Positions 10,065 to 24,005 are shown, counted from the stretch's first letter. The stretch is DNA of 64,000 nt from Rhynchopus euleeides (GCA_963210315.1 OY723302.1:1550001-1614000); one strand, 5' to 3'. Made by a program: numbers and translations. Notes: generated from the sequence alone by a model not told the origin.

Positions 10065-13000
10065 ATGCTCAAGCGAACCTTCAAGACGCACATCCTGAAG
10101 CCTCGGGTGGCAGCCGCAGCAGCCGCCTCCTCAACCTCCACCCCCTCAAACCCACCCACAGCAGGCGATGTAACATCCCGTCCCAAGGGGGAACATCAGC
10201 AGCAGCAGCAGCAACACGGTGACACCCCCCCGCAGCAGATTGGCGTATCCCCATCTCATAGCAGCCCAACTCCTGAATCGCCTTCTGAGGCTGGCGTGTC
10301 CCCCCAAGGGGATCCTGATGAGGTTGCCAGCGATGGAGGTGTTTTCCCTTCTTCTTCAACCTCCTCCCCCCCATCACCAACCTCACCCGCCGCGAAGCGG
10401 CCGGGCCGTGATCCGGAAGAGATTCTTTCTATGAGGCTGTACGGCCTCAGCTGCGGCGTGCAGCAGAGGGAGGTTGTTGGGAGTGGCCTCCACCACCCCC
10501 CCGCCCCCAACCTGCGCCTGCTGCGGTGGCACCGGGGCCGGGGTAGGCTGGAGAGAGTCGCACTCCTCCCGGGGGGGCCGCAGTTTCCCACCACCGCAGC
10601 CCACGCGATGCTGCCCCCGCCTGACATCACCTTTGAGGTTCTGTCCCCCACCACAGGGAGGCGTGTCGAGGGGAGCCTCCCGAATGCGGTCGCGGCGTTG
10701 CTCCGCCTGGCTTCCGAATCCGCATCTGCGAGGGCGGATATCTCCATCAAGACCTCGCACACCATGGGCATCTTCCTATCCCTGATGGAGGCAGGCAGGG
10801 CGAATGGGGGCAACCCCGAGGGGCACGACAGGCTCTCCCTCCTTACCCCAGGGGCGCGGGGGGCGGGGCTCCGCGTTGCGGACACGCTGCTCGCCCTCAT
10901 CCTCTGTGAGGCGGAGGGGCGGAGGGGGGGGTCGCGGCGGGGCAGTGCCCCTTCCTCCTCCTCCTCCTCCTCCACCACCTCCCCCTTCACCCCGGAGAAG
11001 CTGTGTATGAGCTATGGCGCGGGTCTGATGGAGGTTCTGCAGAGGATCTACGCAACCCATGCCGGGGAGGGTGTGTCGCGAAGCTTCCTCGCCGATGCCG
11101 CCCATGCCAGGTCCGCAGGGGTGAACCTCAGCATATCCCACGCAATGCTGGAGTCCGCGCTGCGCGGCATATCCGGGTTTGACAGCTGCATCCAGCTCCT
11201 CTCCTCCTGCGGGATCCCCCGCGCCGAAGCCCTTCTCCTCTTCCGCGGACCGGCTGAGGGGGGTGGTGCATTACACCCCACCCCATCACACAGCGCCGCA
11301 CACGCCATGGGCCCCGCCGCCGCCTCGCATCTCTTCTCCGCATACTGCAGGCACCTCCGCGCCACGGCAGACGCCTCAACCCCCGATGAATCCGCTGCCG
11401 GGGGGTGTGAACCGGCAGCCCCTTCGCACCACTGGGTCTCAACCTGCCTCACCCCCGCGATGGAGGCAGCCGGGCGAATCACGGGGGCTATGGGGTCCAG
11501 AGCACAGCTGGCGGAGGAGCTGTTCGCCGCGGCGGTGGTGGTCTGCGGCACGCCAGCCGAGCTGCAGGCGTTGGCGGGTGAGGTGCGGCGGCGCGAGGAG
11601 GACCTCCGGGCGCTGCAGCGGGGGTTCATCTCTTCTGCCCTTCTGATAGAGAGCGGTGCCGGGGGCGGCGGTGGAGGTGGTGGAGGAGGAGGAGGAGGGG
11701 CCACCCCCTTCGACGTGGAGTTCCTCTGGAGGTGTGCAGCCCTCCGCTGCCCTGCCCTCGCGCGGAGCTACGTCGCCTCCCGCTTTGGCGGGGGTGGCGG
11801 CGGCATCCCCGGGGGGGCCCCGAAGCGTGTGCTGGAGGCGTGGCTGGCGTCCCACGTCGCCCACGCCCTGCATGCCTCCGACAGGGAGTCGTGGTGCTCC
11901 TCTGTGGACCGCCTCGTGGTCTCCGTGCAGCAGGCGCAGCTGAGGGGGCGCGGCATCCACGGGCATCAACCCGACGTGCGGAGCCCCCCCGCGGTCCCCC
12001 GGATGGCAGGGGCGGGGGGTGGTGCCGAGGCCCCTGCCGCGGCGCAGTCCTATCTGGGTGAGATCGCCTCCCTGATGGATGCGCTCTTCTTCTTCCCGGC
12101 GCCCGTCAGAAGCGCCACACCCCCGAGCGTGCTGCCTCCGGGCGTCACCACCTTTCAAGATTTCCTGGATGTTGGCAGCGTCGGGGAGGCCGGTGCGCTA
12201 TTGTCTGACCAGCTGCTCCCCATCGCGCGGATCTGCCGGAGGCTGGGCGGGGGCGGCAGCGGCGGCGGTGCCGCCTCACCACCCCCCGACGGGGCGGCGC
12301 TGCCTGTGGTGCGGTTTTTCCAGGCCTACTTCCAACCCTCCGACGCGGCGCAGGAGGTCATCGGCAAGGCCCTCTGTCCACGGCGCGGCAGAGGCAGCAG
12401 CGGCGGCCGCGGCGCAGCCGCCGCCGCAAAGCCCAGCAAGCCGAGCATCCATCCTGACCCCCTGGGGGGGGCGGTGGGGGGGGCTGAGGCTGAGGCGGCT
12501 GGCGTTGGCACCCCCGCGGAGACACCCCCGCGCGATGCGCTGTCGTTGCTGCAGGGTATCGCCAGAGGGGCAGGGGATGCACCCATCTGGGAGGCGGTGC
12601 TGCGGTGTGCAGACTATGTCTCCCTCAGCCCGGATGGAGGTGGCGCCGATGGCGGCGGCTGCGCCGCCGCCACACCTTGGCTGCACCACACCCCGCGGCA
12701 TGCCGAGCGCGCCGCCCGGCGGATCCAGGGCCTGAGGGCAGGGGGCGAGGGGGGGGAGGCCCCCTCCCCCGCCGCCCCCTCCCCGATGGCGGAGGCGGAT
12801 GCGGCGCTCGGCGACATCGTCTCCAGCTTTGCCTTCGTGTCGCACCATTGGAGGGAGATGGCGGGGGCAAACCCCGACACCGCCGGCGCCGACATCCCCG
12901 ACACCACCGCCCCCACCCCGCCTGCACTCCCCGCGCCACCCCCGGAGGCGCGTGCCCGGGCTGCCGCGGTGGTGAGGGTGATGGTGTTTCTCACTGATGT

Positions 13001-16000
13001 CATCCAGAGGCTGGCTGTGTCGTTTGATGTGGCGCAGATCCAGCGGATTTCCTACGACGCCCTCCAATGCGCAGCGGTGTCCGGGCGGGCCGAGGCGGCT
13101 GCCCGGGCGAGGCCCAGGGGAGCGGGGCCCACCACCGCAGCCCTGCTGACGGGGCAGGCGGGTCCGGCGGGTGCATCTGCGAAGGCGGAGTGGGGGCGGC
13201 TCAACGCGCAGGTTGGCACCTCCGCCGCCGCAGCCGCATTCCGATTCGCGTCGCTTCTGCAGGCGGGGCACATCGACACCATGTCATACGCCGCGCTGCG
13301 CATCCTCTGCCAGGGCACCCGCCTCCTCTACGGCGCCTCCCCCGTCGCATCCCCCCCGCTCCTCGCGCGCGCCACCCCAGGCGGAGCCGCGGTACCCCTC
13401 CCCTCCCAGACCACCCCACGAGGTATTGCGGCGCACCTCTGCCGCTCCCTCTGCAGCGCTGTGGAAAGCCATGGTGTCACCGTGGGCTCCATCGAGATGG
13501 TTCTCCGCGCCTTCAACTTCGCGGTGCGCGGGGGGTACCCCGTGCCGGAGGTGATGGGGTGCTTGCAGGGGTCTGCGGAGTCGTTCCTGGAGGCGGCGGC
13601 GTCGCTACGGCCCCCTCCCGTCGGGTCACCCCCGCCTGGCTTTGAAGAGCACGGCGCGTGGCATTGCAGACAGCCCCACCAGTCGGACCCGGGGTTTCGG
13701 ACAAGGGTGGCAAAACACCTCCTGGATCTTGTCAGATTCGCGGAGGCAGGAGGAGGAGGAGGAGGAGGAGGAGGAGGAGGAGGAGGTGGAGGTGGTGGTG
13801 GTGGTGGTGGTGGTGAAGGCAACAGCAGCGGGCCTGCGCGGAGACTCCTGAAGGAGATTGTCGCCGATATCTGCGGTGGAGGTGGAGGCGGCGGCGGCGG
13901 CGGCAGCTCCGAGGGGAGAGAGTTGGCGATCCCCGCGGGGTTTGTGAGTGGCTCTGGCATACACTACATCCTAGAAGCGGGGATCTTGCTGGAGGGGAGC
14001 GCTGCGGCAGGGCACGCCCTGAGCTACGCAAGCCGTGCCGTTGTGCTGCAGGGCGTGCCACAGGGGCAGCAGGTTCTGCGCAAACTGGCTTGCCTGGCGG
14101 AGGCGTGCAGCGCGTCGGGCGTTGTGGATGTGAGATCCGCAGTGGTGCCGGTGTTCGTTGCGCTGAAGGCGAGTGCGTCAGGAGGTGGGGCTGGCGTGTC
14201 GGCTGCGGAGCTGCTGTACCTTGTGTCGTGCTGCCGCCCCACCGCTGCGGAATCCGCCCGCCTCGGGCTGCCGCAGTTCGTCGCGGGGGTGTCGCGCCGG
14301 CTCGACGACTTCCGCCTGCTGGAGCTGGCGCTGCTGCTGCGCGGGTGCCGCGCGGCGGGGGTGGCTGCCGCAGGGCTGTCGGAGGGGGTGGAGGGCTCGG
14401 CCCTGGAGCTGCTGGAGCGGACGGAGGTGCACCCGCGGCACATCGCGGCATTCCTCTGCACCATGGCGGGGGCGAGGCACCTCCCATCCCGCGATGTCCT
14501 GGAGGCGGCGTACGACCAGCTCTCTGCGAAGGACCTGCTGGTATGCCACAGCAGACAGATAGTCACCCACCCACCCCCCCCCCCCCATCATGCCAGCAAC
14601 ACCTGGGGGGAGCCATCACTTCCGACCTGCACTCAATCACACACTCCCTCGATGATAACCCACCGTGCCGCTCGCAATTCCTCTCTCACCCCCACCCCCA
14701 CACCACACCACACCACAGGGCATCCCCGACGACACCCTCTGCGGATACCTCGCGTCTCTGGCAGCCTTTGTCCTGCCGCAGCCCCTCGTGATGGGGACCT
14801 CCTTCGGGCGGGGCCTCAAAGCGGACCTCTCCAGGCTCGCCACGGGCCGCCTCGGCCACCTCCCTCTCCCAACCACCGCCGCAATCCTGGCCGCCGTGGT
14901 CGTCCTCCCCCTCAACCGGGCGGAAGGCAGGGCCCTCCTCGGCACCGCCATCCCCGCCGTCTCACGCGCCATCGACAACCTGGCTGACCTGCCCGAAACC
15001 CAGCAGGCCCACGCCACCCCCCACCGCCGCCTCCACGCCTGGGCCGCCACCTCCCTGGTCCACTCCCTCCGCCTGCTCGGCGCCACCACCGCCGGCACCC
15101 CTGCCGACGACACACCCACCCCCTCCCTCACCCTCTCCGACGTCAGCCTCGAGGCCCTCGTGGGCGCCTGCTCCCAAGGGCTGGATGCCTCATGCTTCGT
15201 CAGCCTGCTGTCGTCGCTGCTCTGCCCCGCGTCAGGCGGGGCGCGCCCTCTCTGCGCGCCCCCGGCGCAGCGGAGGATCCTGGGCTTGCTGCACGCAGGG
15301 GCTTGGGGGGGTGTGCAGCGCGACGTGCTGCGGAGCCTGCCGCTGCTGGAGTCGCTCAGCCGCGTGCTGCAGGTCACCCCGCTGTCCTGCGATACGTCGC
15401 GCCTCCTGTCTGCGGCGCTGGCGGAGCATCTCAGCGATGCCACCGTGCTGCTGGATGCGGCGCAGCGGAGTGGCGGCACGCCAGGCGAGGTGCAGGCTGG
15501 CATTGCCGCAACCGCGGCGTGCCTCGCCTGCAACGGCACCCTGACACGCGACGCATGCGACGGTCTCCAGCGCTTCCTGCTGCTGCAGGTGGAGGTGTGG
15601 GAGGATCCCGGCACCCTAACGATGCTCCTCTGGGCCCTGTGTGCCGCCTTCCAGGATGGCGCACGGCAGAGGCACCTCGTCGGCGTTGTGGCCGGGGCGC
15701 TGTACCCCCGCCTGGGGGTGATGTCGCCGCACAGCGTCGCGGTGCTGCTGATAAGTGGGGCAATGTGCGGCGGGGTGCCCGACTCCTTCCTGCTGGCTGC
15801 GGAAAGGGGTGATGTTGACTTCACGGGGCTGCCTGTGGCTCACCGGGGGGCCCTGGGGGCTGCGCTGAAAGACACACAGGTGTCTGCATCGGTGAAGGCC
15901 TCTTTGCCGAGGTATGAGCAGGTGGGGGTGAGTGTGGGGGGGGTGGGTGGGGGTGGGGTGGATGCTTTGTGGTGGACCCCTGCCACACAGCGAAGGTGGG

Positions 16001-16275
16001 TGGCGGGGGGGATGCTTTGTGGATATTCCGCCCGGTGTAGCTTTTGTGCACTCCCCGTTTATTTCATCCACCCTCACTACAGCCGCTGGATGTCACACAG
16101 CTTCAAGAACCCGAAGCTTGGAAGCGTGTTGTTCGACCTGACGACGCCGCCCATCGCACCGCCTGCAGCTGCGGAGGTTTTCGGAGAGCGGCTAGTGGCC
16201 AGCGCCTGCAACACGCCCTACATTCAGCCGCATTACAAAGCGCAACGCGCGCCTCGGGTGCTCGCTTCCATCTAG
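10065..16275 (+). CDS. Very large helical hypothetical protein with Gly-rich inserts (three exons, ~1953 aa)
   Basis: I do not recognise this protein. I place exons at 10065-14540, 14719-15911 and 16083-16275; introns are 14541-14718 (GTATG...CAG, phase 0) and 15912-16082 (GTATG...TACAG, phase 2). They join to one frame of 1954 codons. For the last exon I chose the frame ending LASI because its third positions are GC-rich; the alternative frame is not. The start MLKRTFKTHILKPR follows an AG at 10058-10059 and is basic and amphipathic, so it may be a mitochondrial targeting peptide. The rest is Ala/Leu-rich and looks all-helical, with low-complexity loops: a Ser run near residues 297-305, and Gly tracts near 530-545 and 1227-1252 encoded by GGA/GGT repeats. 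A HEAT/PPR-type solenoid is possible but unproven. Confidence 0.75.
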
Positions 16276-16289
16276 GTGCTCGTCAGAAC

Positions 16290-16333
16290 CACCTGGCACA
16301 CTTTGGGGGAGTGCCCCCAAAGTGTGTCAGGTG
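16290..16333 (+). terminator. Strong hairpin just after the first large gene
   Basis: CACCTGGCACACTTTGGGGG, loop AGTG, then its inverse with one mismatch, giving a 20-bp stem 15 bases after the stop codon. It lies in the presumed 3' UTR or intercistronic spacer. A role in RNA processing is possible; calling it a terminator is only a placement. Confidence 0.45.
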
Positions 16334-17238
16334 TTTCTGACCTCATCCCCCCCTCCCCCAACATAATGCCAAGCCAGCCACCCCCGAGGGTTGTCTCTCG
16401 ACAAGCCGGGGTGTGTGCGCTGTGCTCTCTGCTGTGGCAGAGAAGGTTAGTTGTTACTCTGGTGCGGCCTACACACCTGCAAACACAGCTGTTGTGCTGC
16501 AGACGGGGAGGGAAAGCAAAAAAAAAACAAAAAAAGCAAAACAAAAACAAAAGAATGCGGCGTGTGGCCCGCTGGGTGATCTCAGCCCCACCCGACACGC
16601 AAGACCCCTCACGTCTCCAGCTCAGACACAGCCCCCGCGGAAAAGCTTGGCCTCACCAGGGGGTCCAAGGCCTTGAGAAAGAGGAGTGCCCACGATACAC
16701 ACTCTCCACTTCCCGCCCGCCCCACCACCTCTGCACCAACGAAGACAGAAAAGCTGTACGTAGCCTCTGTGCGGGTTGTGATTATTCATTATTCCGCGCG
16801 GTGTGCGTGCTGCATCGCATCTCACGGAGTGGGGGGGGGGGGGGTGGGGCGGTGTGCGGGTTGGCTGTGGTTGTGGTGTGTGATGGCCCCTCCGTGTCCC
16901 CTGTGCAGCCCCTCCCCTTCCCTCCCCCACCCCTTACCACGCCTCGCGCCCTTCCTCGTCAGGTGGCTGAAATATTATTGTGAGCGCACGGGTTATTTCT
17001 GACATTTGCTGCAGCCATGACCTACCCCCCCCTCCGTCCCCCCGCAGCAAACACAACGCCTCCGCCTCTGCAGGTGGCACAGTGGCGGCAGAGCCACCGT
17101 CGCATTTACACATCCCCACCCACCCCACCCTCCCCTTGCCCTGGTGTGCGGTGGGCACGTGCAGCTGCCCACAGGAGGAGGGGGAGGAGGAGGAGGGGAG
17201 GGCGAGTTGCCCGCTCTCTCCCGTGGTACACCGGCACG
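16334..17238. other. Intergenic stretch between the two large genes
   Basis: No gene is seen. There is an A-rich block at 16508-16555 and mixed pyrimidine tracts before 17239. Candidate trans-splice AGs (for example TCTGCAG near 17072) precede the next start. Confidence 0.4.
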
Positions 17239-20200
17239 ATGGCGCAGAATTTAATGTTTGCGAAGTGCGTCGACTTTCTCGGCGGAACAACCGCGCCGCT
17301 CCGCGAGGTATGCGATGCGCCCCCCTTTTTCCCTTCTTGACGAAGACTTGGGGTGTTCGGAAACCCGTTTTTTGAACCGCACGCAACCTACACGGAACAC
17401 CGTGCACCCCGTGCAGCGAAGAAAGCTCGAATTTTTGACACACATAAACTACACGGAACCTGGTTTCCGATCTCCCCAAGACTGACCTCTTCGTTTTCTC
17501 CTCTTCGCCGGGTTTTTTTAAACCCTGGAGAACCAAACAAATCCCCTTGCAATCCCCCCCCCCCTCTCCCCCCACCTACACACAGACCGGACTGACCATC
17601 GCGAGGACCGCGCTGCAGTCGCAGAGTGGAGCGGAGGTGTTTGGGAGATACTTGGCCGCCGCCGTCCTCACACCCCCCCCTGCGGGCGGACCCACCCCAC
17701 CCCCCCGCGCCGTCCCAGCCCTCCGCACAGTGCTGGGCTGCAGTGAGGGCTGGGCCACCCTCGTCATCGCCGAGCTCCTCGCCTGCTTCCACGCCACCCT
17801 CCACGACGCCTGCACCGCCGCCACCCCCGCCTGCCGCACCGCCGAAGCCTTCGCCGGCACCCTCGGCACCTGGGGCACCCCCGCGTGGGACTCCTGCCGC
17901 AAGGACACCATCCGCGCTACCCCCGCCTTCGCGCAGCTCCTCCACACCGCGAAGCAGGGCTCCGCCCCCACGCCCCTCCGCTGCGTGGCTGCGGAGCTCA
18001 TCTCGCCTGCCCTCTCCCTCACGGTGCAGGTGGGCAACACCACGCTCCGCCACAGGGCCCCTGCGGCGTGCATCGGGGAGGTGCTTGTCATCCGGGCCTG
18101 CGTGAGGTGGGCGGACCCATCGGAGTCGCAGTACATCTCCGGCGGGTTTGCCGGGGCGGACCCCATCGCCGTCCTCTCCCACCTCGCAGACGAGCTCCTG
18201 GGGCTGCTCCACTCCATCAACGGGGTGCAGCAGCAGCAGCACCACCACCCCCACCCCCACCACCCCCAGCAACAGCAACCCAACTGCGGAGGGGACGGCC
18301 TCCGCCACACCACATTGCCCTATCCCCACCGCCCGCCCACCCCCTCCGCGTTGGACATGCCAGACACCCCCGAAATCAGCAGCGCCGGAGGCGCTGCTGA
18401 TCTCGGGGGTGGTGGTGTGGGGGTCGGGGGCCAGGGCCTCGCTGCGCTCCGCCCCGCAGCCAGCGCAGCCCCTCCGGGCAGCCCCTGTGGAGAGGTGTCC
18501 TCCCTGGCGGATCTCGCGCTGGGGACGCTGGGGATCATATTCCGCAAGCTGGCGCTGTTTGAAGCGAGGGGGTGCACCCCGCTTCCAGAGAGCTGCTCCT
18601 CTGCCTCTGCGGATCTCGCTGACTTCCTCGGGGTTGATCCTACGAGCTGTGGGGAGGGGGGGGAGGGTGGTGGTGGTGGTGGTGGTGTCACACCTCCGCC
18701 CCTCCACACCCCCCGCCACGCCTTTGCCACCGCCCCCGCCTGGCTGGCGTATATCTATCCCGCCTGTGTGCAGGCGCTCTGCGTGCTCCGGTGGCATCCC
18801 ATGACTCCTGAGACATGCTTCGTCGACCCGTCAACCCTCTCCGAAGCACTCCGCACCGCAAACACAGGCCTTGCGGCAACCCCCATCCCACACCGGCTTC
18901 CGAAGGGGTGTCGGGTGGTTGACGAAGAGGAGGCGATGCCGGGGCATCCGTCTGCCCCAACCCCCGCGTCTGCCGCCACCACCGCCACCCCCCTCTCCGC
19001 GGCAGTCCTGCCGTACGACGAGCTCACCCCGGAGCCACGGGTTGCCGGAGGGGGTGGGGATGGGGGGGGGAGGAGGAGGTGCGGTGCCTCCCCCCCAGGG
19101 CCTTCTGAAGATTCCTTTCCGTCTCCCATGTCACCCCCGGGGCAGCAGATTCTGGTGACGGGGGTTTATGAGGTTGTGAGGGGCGGTGGAGGAGGAGGGA
19201 ACCTCAGTTCTCCCAAAAGCGACAGCAGTGAGTTGAGCGGGGGGAGCAGCATCAGCAGCGGGTGGGGTGAACGGGGATGCCCGGAATACTATGGGAGTGG
19301 GAGCGATGGCAGCAGCGGGGATGAAGATGAAGAAGAAGGCGAGAGTTTTGAAGGCGGGGGCGAAGGAGATAGCGAGGAGACGGGGGTGGGGGTGGCAGGC
19401 ACCAGCCCTCTCCCCGAGACCCCTGCGGCATCCAACGCTGCCAGGTCTACCGCGGGTGACGCTGCGTCCTCATCTGCCGCGAGGGGATCTGCCGCGGATC
19501 TGCTCCGATCCCTCCTCCGCCTCGCAGGCATTGCCGCGGCTGCCTCCTCCGAGATGCTCCACCTCAACCCCGAAGCCTCGCTGGTGTACCCAAACCTCAC
19601 ACACCACCACCCCTTCTCCGCCTCCTCCTCCACCTCCACCCCACTCTGCTTCGGCGACACCATCGGCACAACCGCCTCCAGGGCCTCAACCCCTCTGCTC
19701 GGCGCCACCCCCTCCAGAGCACCCCCGGGAAAGCCGAACCCAGCAGCCTCGCCTCCGCTCCCCTCCCAAGGCATTCATGGGCTTCTCCTCCGGCTCATCC
19801 GACTCTTCTTTGTGAAGAGCCGTGCCGAGGTGTGCGGGCTGCTCAACGACCCACACCTCCGCGTCGCCTCCGGGGTCATGTCCGCTGTGGGTGCCGCCTC
19901 CGCCTCCGCAACCCGGCTCGCCCGGGGGCTGGACCTCGCTGAGGCTGGTAACCTCCTCAGCGGCGCGCCAGCGGAGGCTGTGGAGGGGACTGCCGCGTTT
20001 GTCTGCTCCGCAAGCCCCGCGGTGGCGGGGTGTTTGAGCTATCTCGACTCCCTGTCGCGATCCCTCCACCGCACAGCGCCCGCCCTCCGGGCGGGCGCTC
20101 ACCCCCTCGCCCGCAACGCCGCGGTGAAGCACATCAGGGAGATCCACACCACAGCCTCCGCCCTGCTCACCACCCGGGATGCCTTCTCCTGCCCAGACCC

Positions 20201-23200
20201 CGTCGGGGGTGTCGGAGGAGCTGCCGGAGGCGCCGGGGGGGGAGGGGCAGCGGGAGGTGCCGCCGGGAGCGCCCTCACCCCGGGGGGCTGCTCCCAGGTG
20301 TCCCCCAGAAACACCGCGGAGGGGAGCCTGGACTTTATGGCGTTCGCAGCGTCGCGCTGCCTCGCCGCGCTGCCTCTGCCGGGGGGTGCCGGCGGCGCAG
20401 GGGAGGAGGGGGAGGCAGCCCTCTCCAACGCGGAGGCGTCCCTCCTGGGGATCGTGTCGGAGATCTGCTGGAGGAGGCGCGGGGCGCCCTCGGCAGACGT
20501 TGGTGACGTGGTGGTGGTGGGGTACCCATCAGGGGTGGCGCCGGCATCCCCCGTTGCAATCCCCTTCGGGCGGAGCGTCGCGAGGCTGTCGCGCGGGATA
20601 CTCGCGAGGGTGATGCGGGTTGTGGGGGGCGCCCCCTCCGCCTCCGCCTCCTCCTCTTCCCCCTCCCCCACCCAGCGTCCCGACAGGCATCTCGAGGGGC
20701 TCCTCGGCACTCTGGTGGATGTGGCGCGGTGCTACCGCCTCCCCCTCCTCTGCGCCGGATACCCTGTGGGTGGAATCGTCGACTCCCTCGTCGAAGCGGC
20801 TTTCCCCCTTCCTGAGGAGGAGCAGGAGAGAGCGGAGGGGTTGACCTCCGGCGGGGGTGGAGAAGGAGAGAGAGACCCACACCAAAATACGCAACACCGC
20901 CACCGCCACCACCACCACCCCCACGCATATCCTCTCCTGGGTGCCGCGCTTGCCCTGTGTGATGGAGGGGCGTCGCTCTGCCCGCATGACTCGCTTCGCA
21001 GGGCGGTTGATGCATTTGCGTCCCTCCTCCTCCGCCAAAAGGGGTCTCAGAGCGGTGTGCAGTGGTGCCAGGGTGACCCCCTCTACGTCGCACGCGCCGT
21101 GCTGCGCCTCGACCTAACCGCGGCAACCCCTTCGCACGGCAAGCTCTTCTTCCAGACCCTCGCAGCAGCGTTGGGGGAGGTCGGGGTGGCGGGGGCGGGG
21201 CAGCAGCATATGTCCCCCCACCACACCCCCGCTGTGACCCGGGTGGGCGCGCTGTGCGCCGCCCGAACCCAGATGGTTTCCGCCCTGGCACAACTCTCCG
21301 CAGACCCGGATGTCTCTGCGGAGCTGGAGGGTTCTGACATCAAACGCTGCGCCAGAGGCCTCCACCTGCTAATCAGGGGAGGGGGCGGGGGAGGGTGCGG
21401 CACTGCAGCATCTCCGCCACCCCCCGGGGGGAGCCCTCACCTCACCCTCAGCGCATTCTCGCTTTCTGCAAAGCTCCTCTCCGCCTGCATCTCCTCCGGG
21501 AAGCACCGTGTCGCCCTCTCCCTCGCAGCGACCCTCATCCCACACGCCGGGAGGCTCGCCGTCGGCCTGGCTGCACGGCCAGACCCACCCACACAACAAC
21601 ACCCCAACGACACGACACCCCTGCCTCCCCTCCGGCGGGAGGAGATGGAGGCGGCCCTCATCGACCTCCTGGGGTTTTTCGGAGGGGTAGGGGTGGGTGG
21701 GGGGCAGACCCACCCTCCGGCTTGCGTTGTGGATCGGTTTGTCGCGGCGAGTCTGGCCCTGCTTCCTGTGGGGTGTTTTATCCAGGGGATACCCTACGCC
21801 TTGGCTGCGGTGTATGGTGGGGGAGGTGGAGGTGGAGGGGGTGGGGGTGGGGGTGAAGGCTCTCTCTCCGCCCGATCCACCTGCAGCGCCGCCAGCAGCA
21901 GCATCGAGGGGCTCGATTCGGGCCTCTCCATGGGGGGCCAGCAGCTGTGGCGGGATTTCCGCGACTCCCTCGCGATGCAGCAGAGGGGCCTGCGCCGCGC
22001 CGTGTTATCACCCCTCAACGCCGCAAACCTCTCCTTCCTAGGGAGAGCCCTCGCAGCGGCGGTGTGGGGTGGGTCGCTCCACCCTGCAGAAGATGACACC
22101 CTTTCGGAAGCAGATGTGGGGGATGCGTCACCCGAGAGGGAGTACATCATAAGCAGGCTTCTGGAGAGCGTGCAGGCGACGTGCCGCGGATGGGGTGGCG
22201 GAGGGGGAGCTGATGGGGAGCTCTCCGAGGAAAACCTCGCGATGTCTGTCGTCGCGCTGCACGCCTTCTCCCACTGCTTCTCCTCCGCCGCGGTGGCGGA
22301 GAGGAGGAGGGAGATGGGTGCCTCCGCCTCCACCACTGCCTCACCCGGACCCCCCCCGCCTCCACGCCGCTCCACCTGCATCGAGAGGTTCTTCACCCGG
22401 GGGCAGGTTGCGGGGTTGGCTTCAGCCCTCTCTGAGGTGGTGGCGACGCTCCTCCCTGCGGCGGCGGGTGTGTCGGAGGGTGTGGCACCACACACCCCGC
22501 TGTGCAGCGGCTCCGCCTCCCTCCCCCCCGCCGCATTCCGGTGCTACGCGCAGCTGCTCCTCTGGAGGGACGCGGTGCCACCCGGGCTCCTCAAGCCCCC
22601 CGCCACAAACCCCACACCCCCTCCGGGGAGGAAGGGGTACTCCTCCACCTCCTCCGCCCCCGCCTCCACCTCCGCACCGCCCCCACCGGTGGTGACAGCA
22701 ACCCCCCCGCCACCTCTGGATCTCTGGGAGAAGCTGCTCGCCCTCCCCTGCCACGGCACTGCCCTGAAGGCCCTCCGAGACGCGCTTGAGGCATGCGCGG
22801 AGGAGGCGGAGGAGGCTGCTGTGGAGAGGGGTCTCCTCTCTTCTACATCCCCCCCGGGGTCGCCGCTGTCCGGTTCTTCGGGTGGGGGTGGAGGCAGGGC
22901 CACCCGCAGCCCGGCGGAGGTGGGGTGTATTGCGGCCTGCGCCCTTCAAGCCGCAGAGGGCGACACCCTCCTCTGCCTCCACGCCTACTCCCTGGGGAGG
23001 AGGACCCTCCGGCATGCCGGGTCTGCGGGGTGCCAGGAAGCGCTTCGCACGGCTGGGCTGCTCCCCCACCCCGCCTCCCCCTCCTCCTCTCCATCCTCTC
23101 CCCCGCCCCCTCAGGGTGAAGAAAAAAGAGGGGTTGGCAACACCACCCCTCACCCCTCGGAGTCGCTCCGCCTCCTCTCCGCCCTGCTGGGTGACGCGGT

Positions 23201-24005
23201 GGGGCGGGATCCGAAGGGGATGTTTGAGACTCTCCTCAGGGGATCTCTGCCGAATGAGGCGGAGGCGACGCTGGTGATGCTGGTGCTGCGGGATGCCTTC
23301 TCGTCTGCCCGGGAGGGGCGCGGTGTGGCGGCGCCGGTGGGGCAGGCCGTGCGGCGCGGAGGGGATAGCGTGGATAAAACCACCCGCCACTCCGACACCT
23401 CGGTGGGTGATTTTATCCACCACGCCTCGCAGTGCATCAAGGCGGTGCTGCTCTGCGGAGGTGTCGGCACCGCCCCCCCATCCTCCGCCCCCCCACCCGG
23501 CACCACCGCCCTCCGACGCGCCGCGGTGGGTTTGGTTCGGAGGCACGTCGCCCCCGCAGGGGCTGCCGTGGCGGGCCCCATGTGCCTGGCTCTCTGCGCC
23601 CCGCTGCGTGCTCTGCACCGCCACATGGCGCAGAGGGTGGAGTGGCTGGAAGGGGTGGAGGGGGATGACGGCCCGGATGGCTTCCTCGATGGGTTTGCGG
23701 AGGGGGCGCTGCCGCACGCAGCGGCGGATGGGTATGACCCGGAGATAGAGGCGCAGATCGCGTTGATGTTTGGGGGTGGCGATGAAGGGGGTGGTGGTGG
23801 TGGTGGTGGCGGTGTCGGAGGTATTGGCGGCGGCCAAGTAGAGGAAGAAGCTCTCCTGGCAGAGACCATCGACACCCTCATCTGCATTGCAGAGCTGCGG
23901 TTCCCTGTGCCCCAGGGGAAGGGGGAGGGTGGTGGAGGTGGAGGTGGGGGCCGGAGTGTTGGTGCGATGCCGGCGGTCTTCTCCTTGGTGGATCTGCTGA
24001 GGTGA
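17239..24005 (+). CDS. Giant low-complexity hypothetical protein (two exons, ~2162 aa)
   Basis: I do not recognise this protein. A 69-base first exon (17239-17307, MAQNLMFAKCVDFLGG...) ends at GAG|GTATGCG. The second exon runs from 17586, after CACACAG, to the stop at 24003-24005; both junctions are phase 0. The protein alternates Ala/Leu-rich helical stretches with disordered inserts: a Gln/His/Pro tract near residues 237-256, an acidic Ser/Glu/Asp stretch near 590-625, Ser/Pro tracts, and Gly runs near 1434-1446 and in the last 130 residues. Its style matches the gene before it (same strand, ~960 bases apart), so the two may be distant relatives or share a cell compartment; I cannot show homology. 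No transmembrane or catalytic motif stands out. Confidence 0.75.

Noticed and set aside
13328..14487. Long - strand frames opposite the first large gene
   Set aside because: Poly-Pro/Ser/His shadows of Gly- and Ala-rich coding sequence on the + strand.
16044..16340. Alternative last exon of the first large gene ending ...KCVRCF
   Set aside because: Requires the donor at GAGCAG|GTGGG and gives mixed third positions; the other frame (ending LASI) is GC3-rich and uses the GTATG donor.
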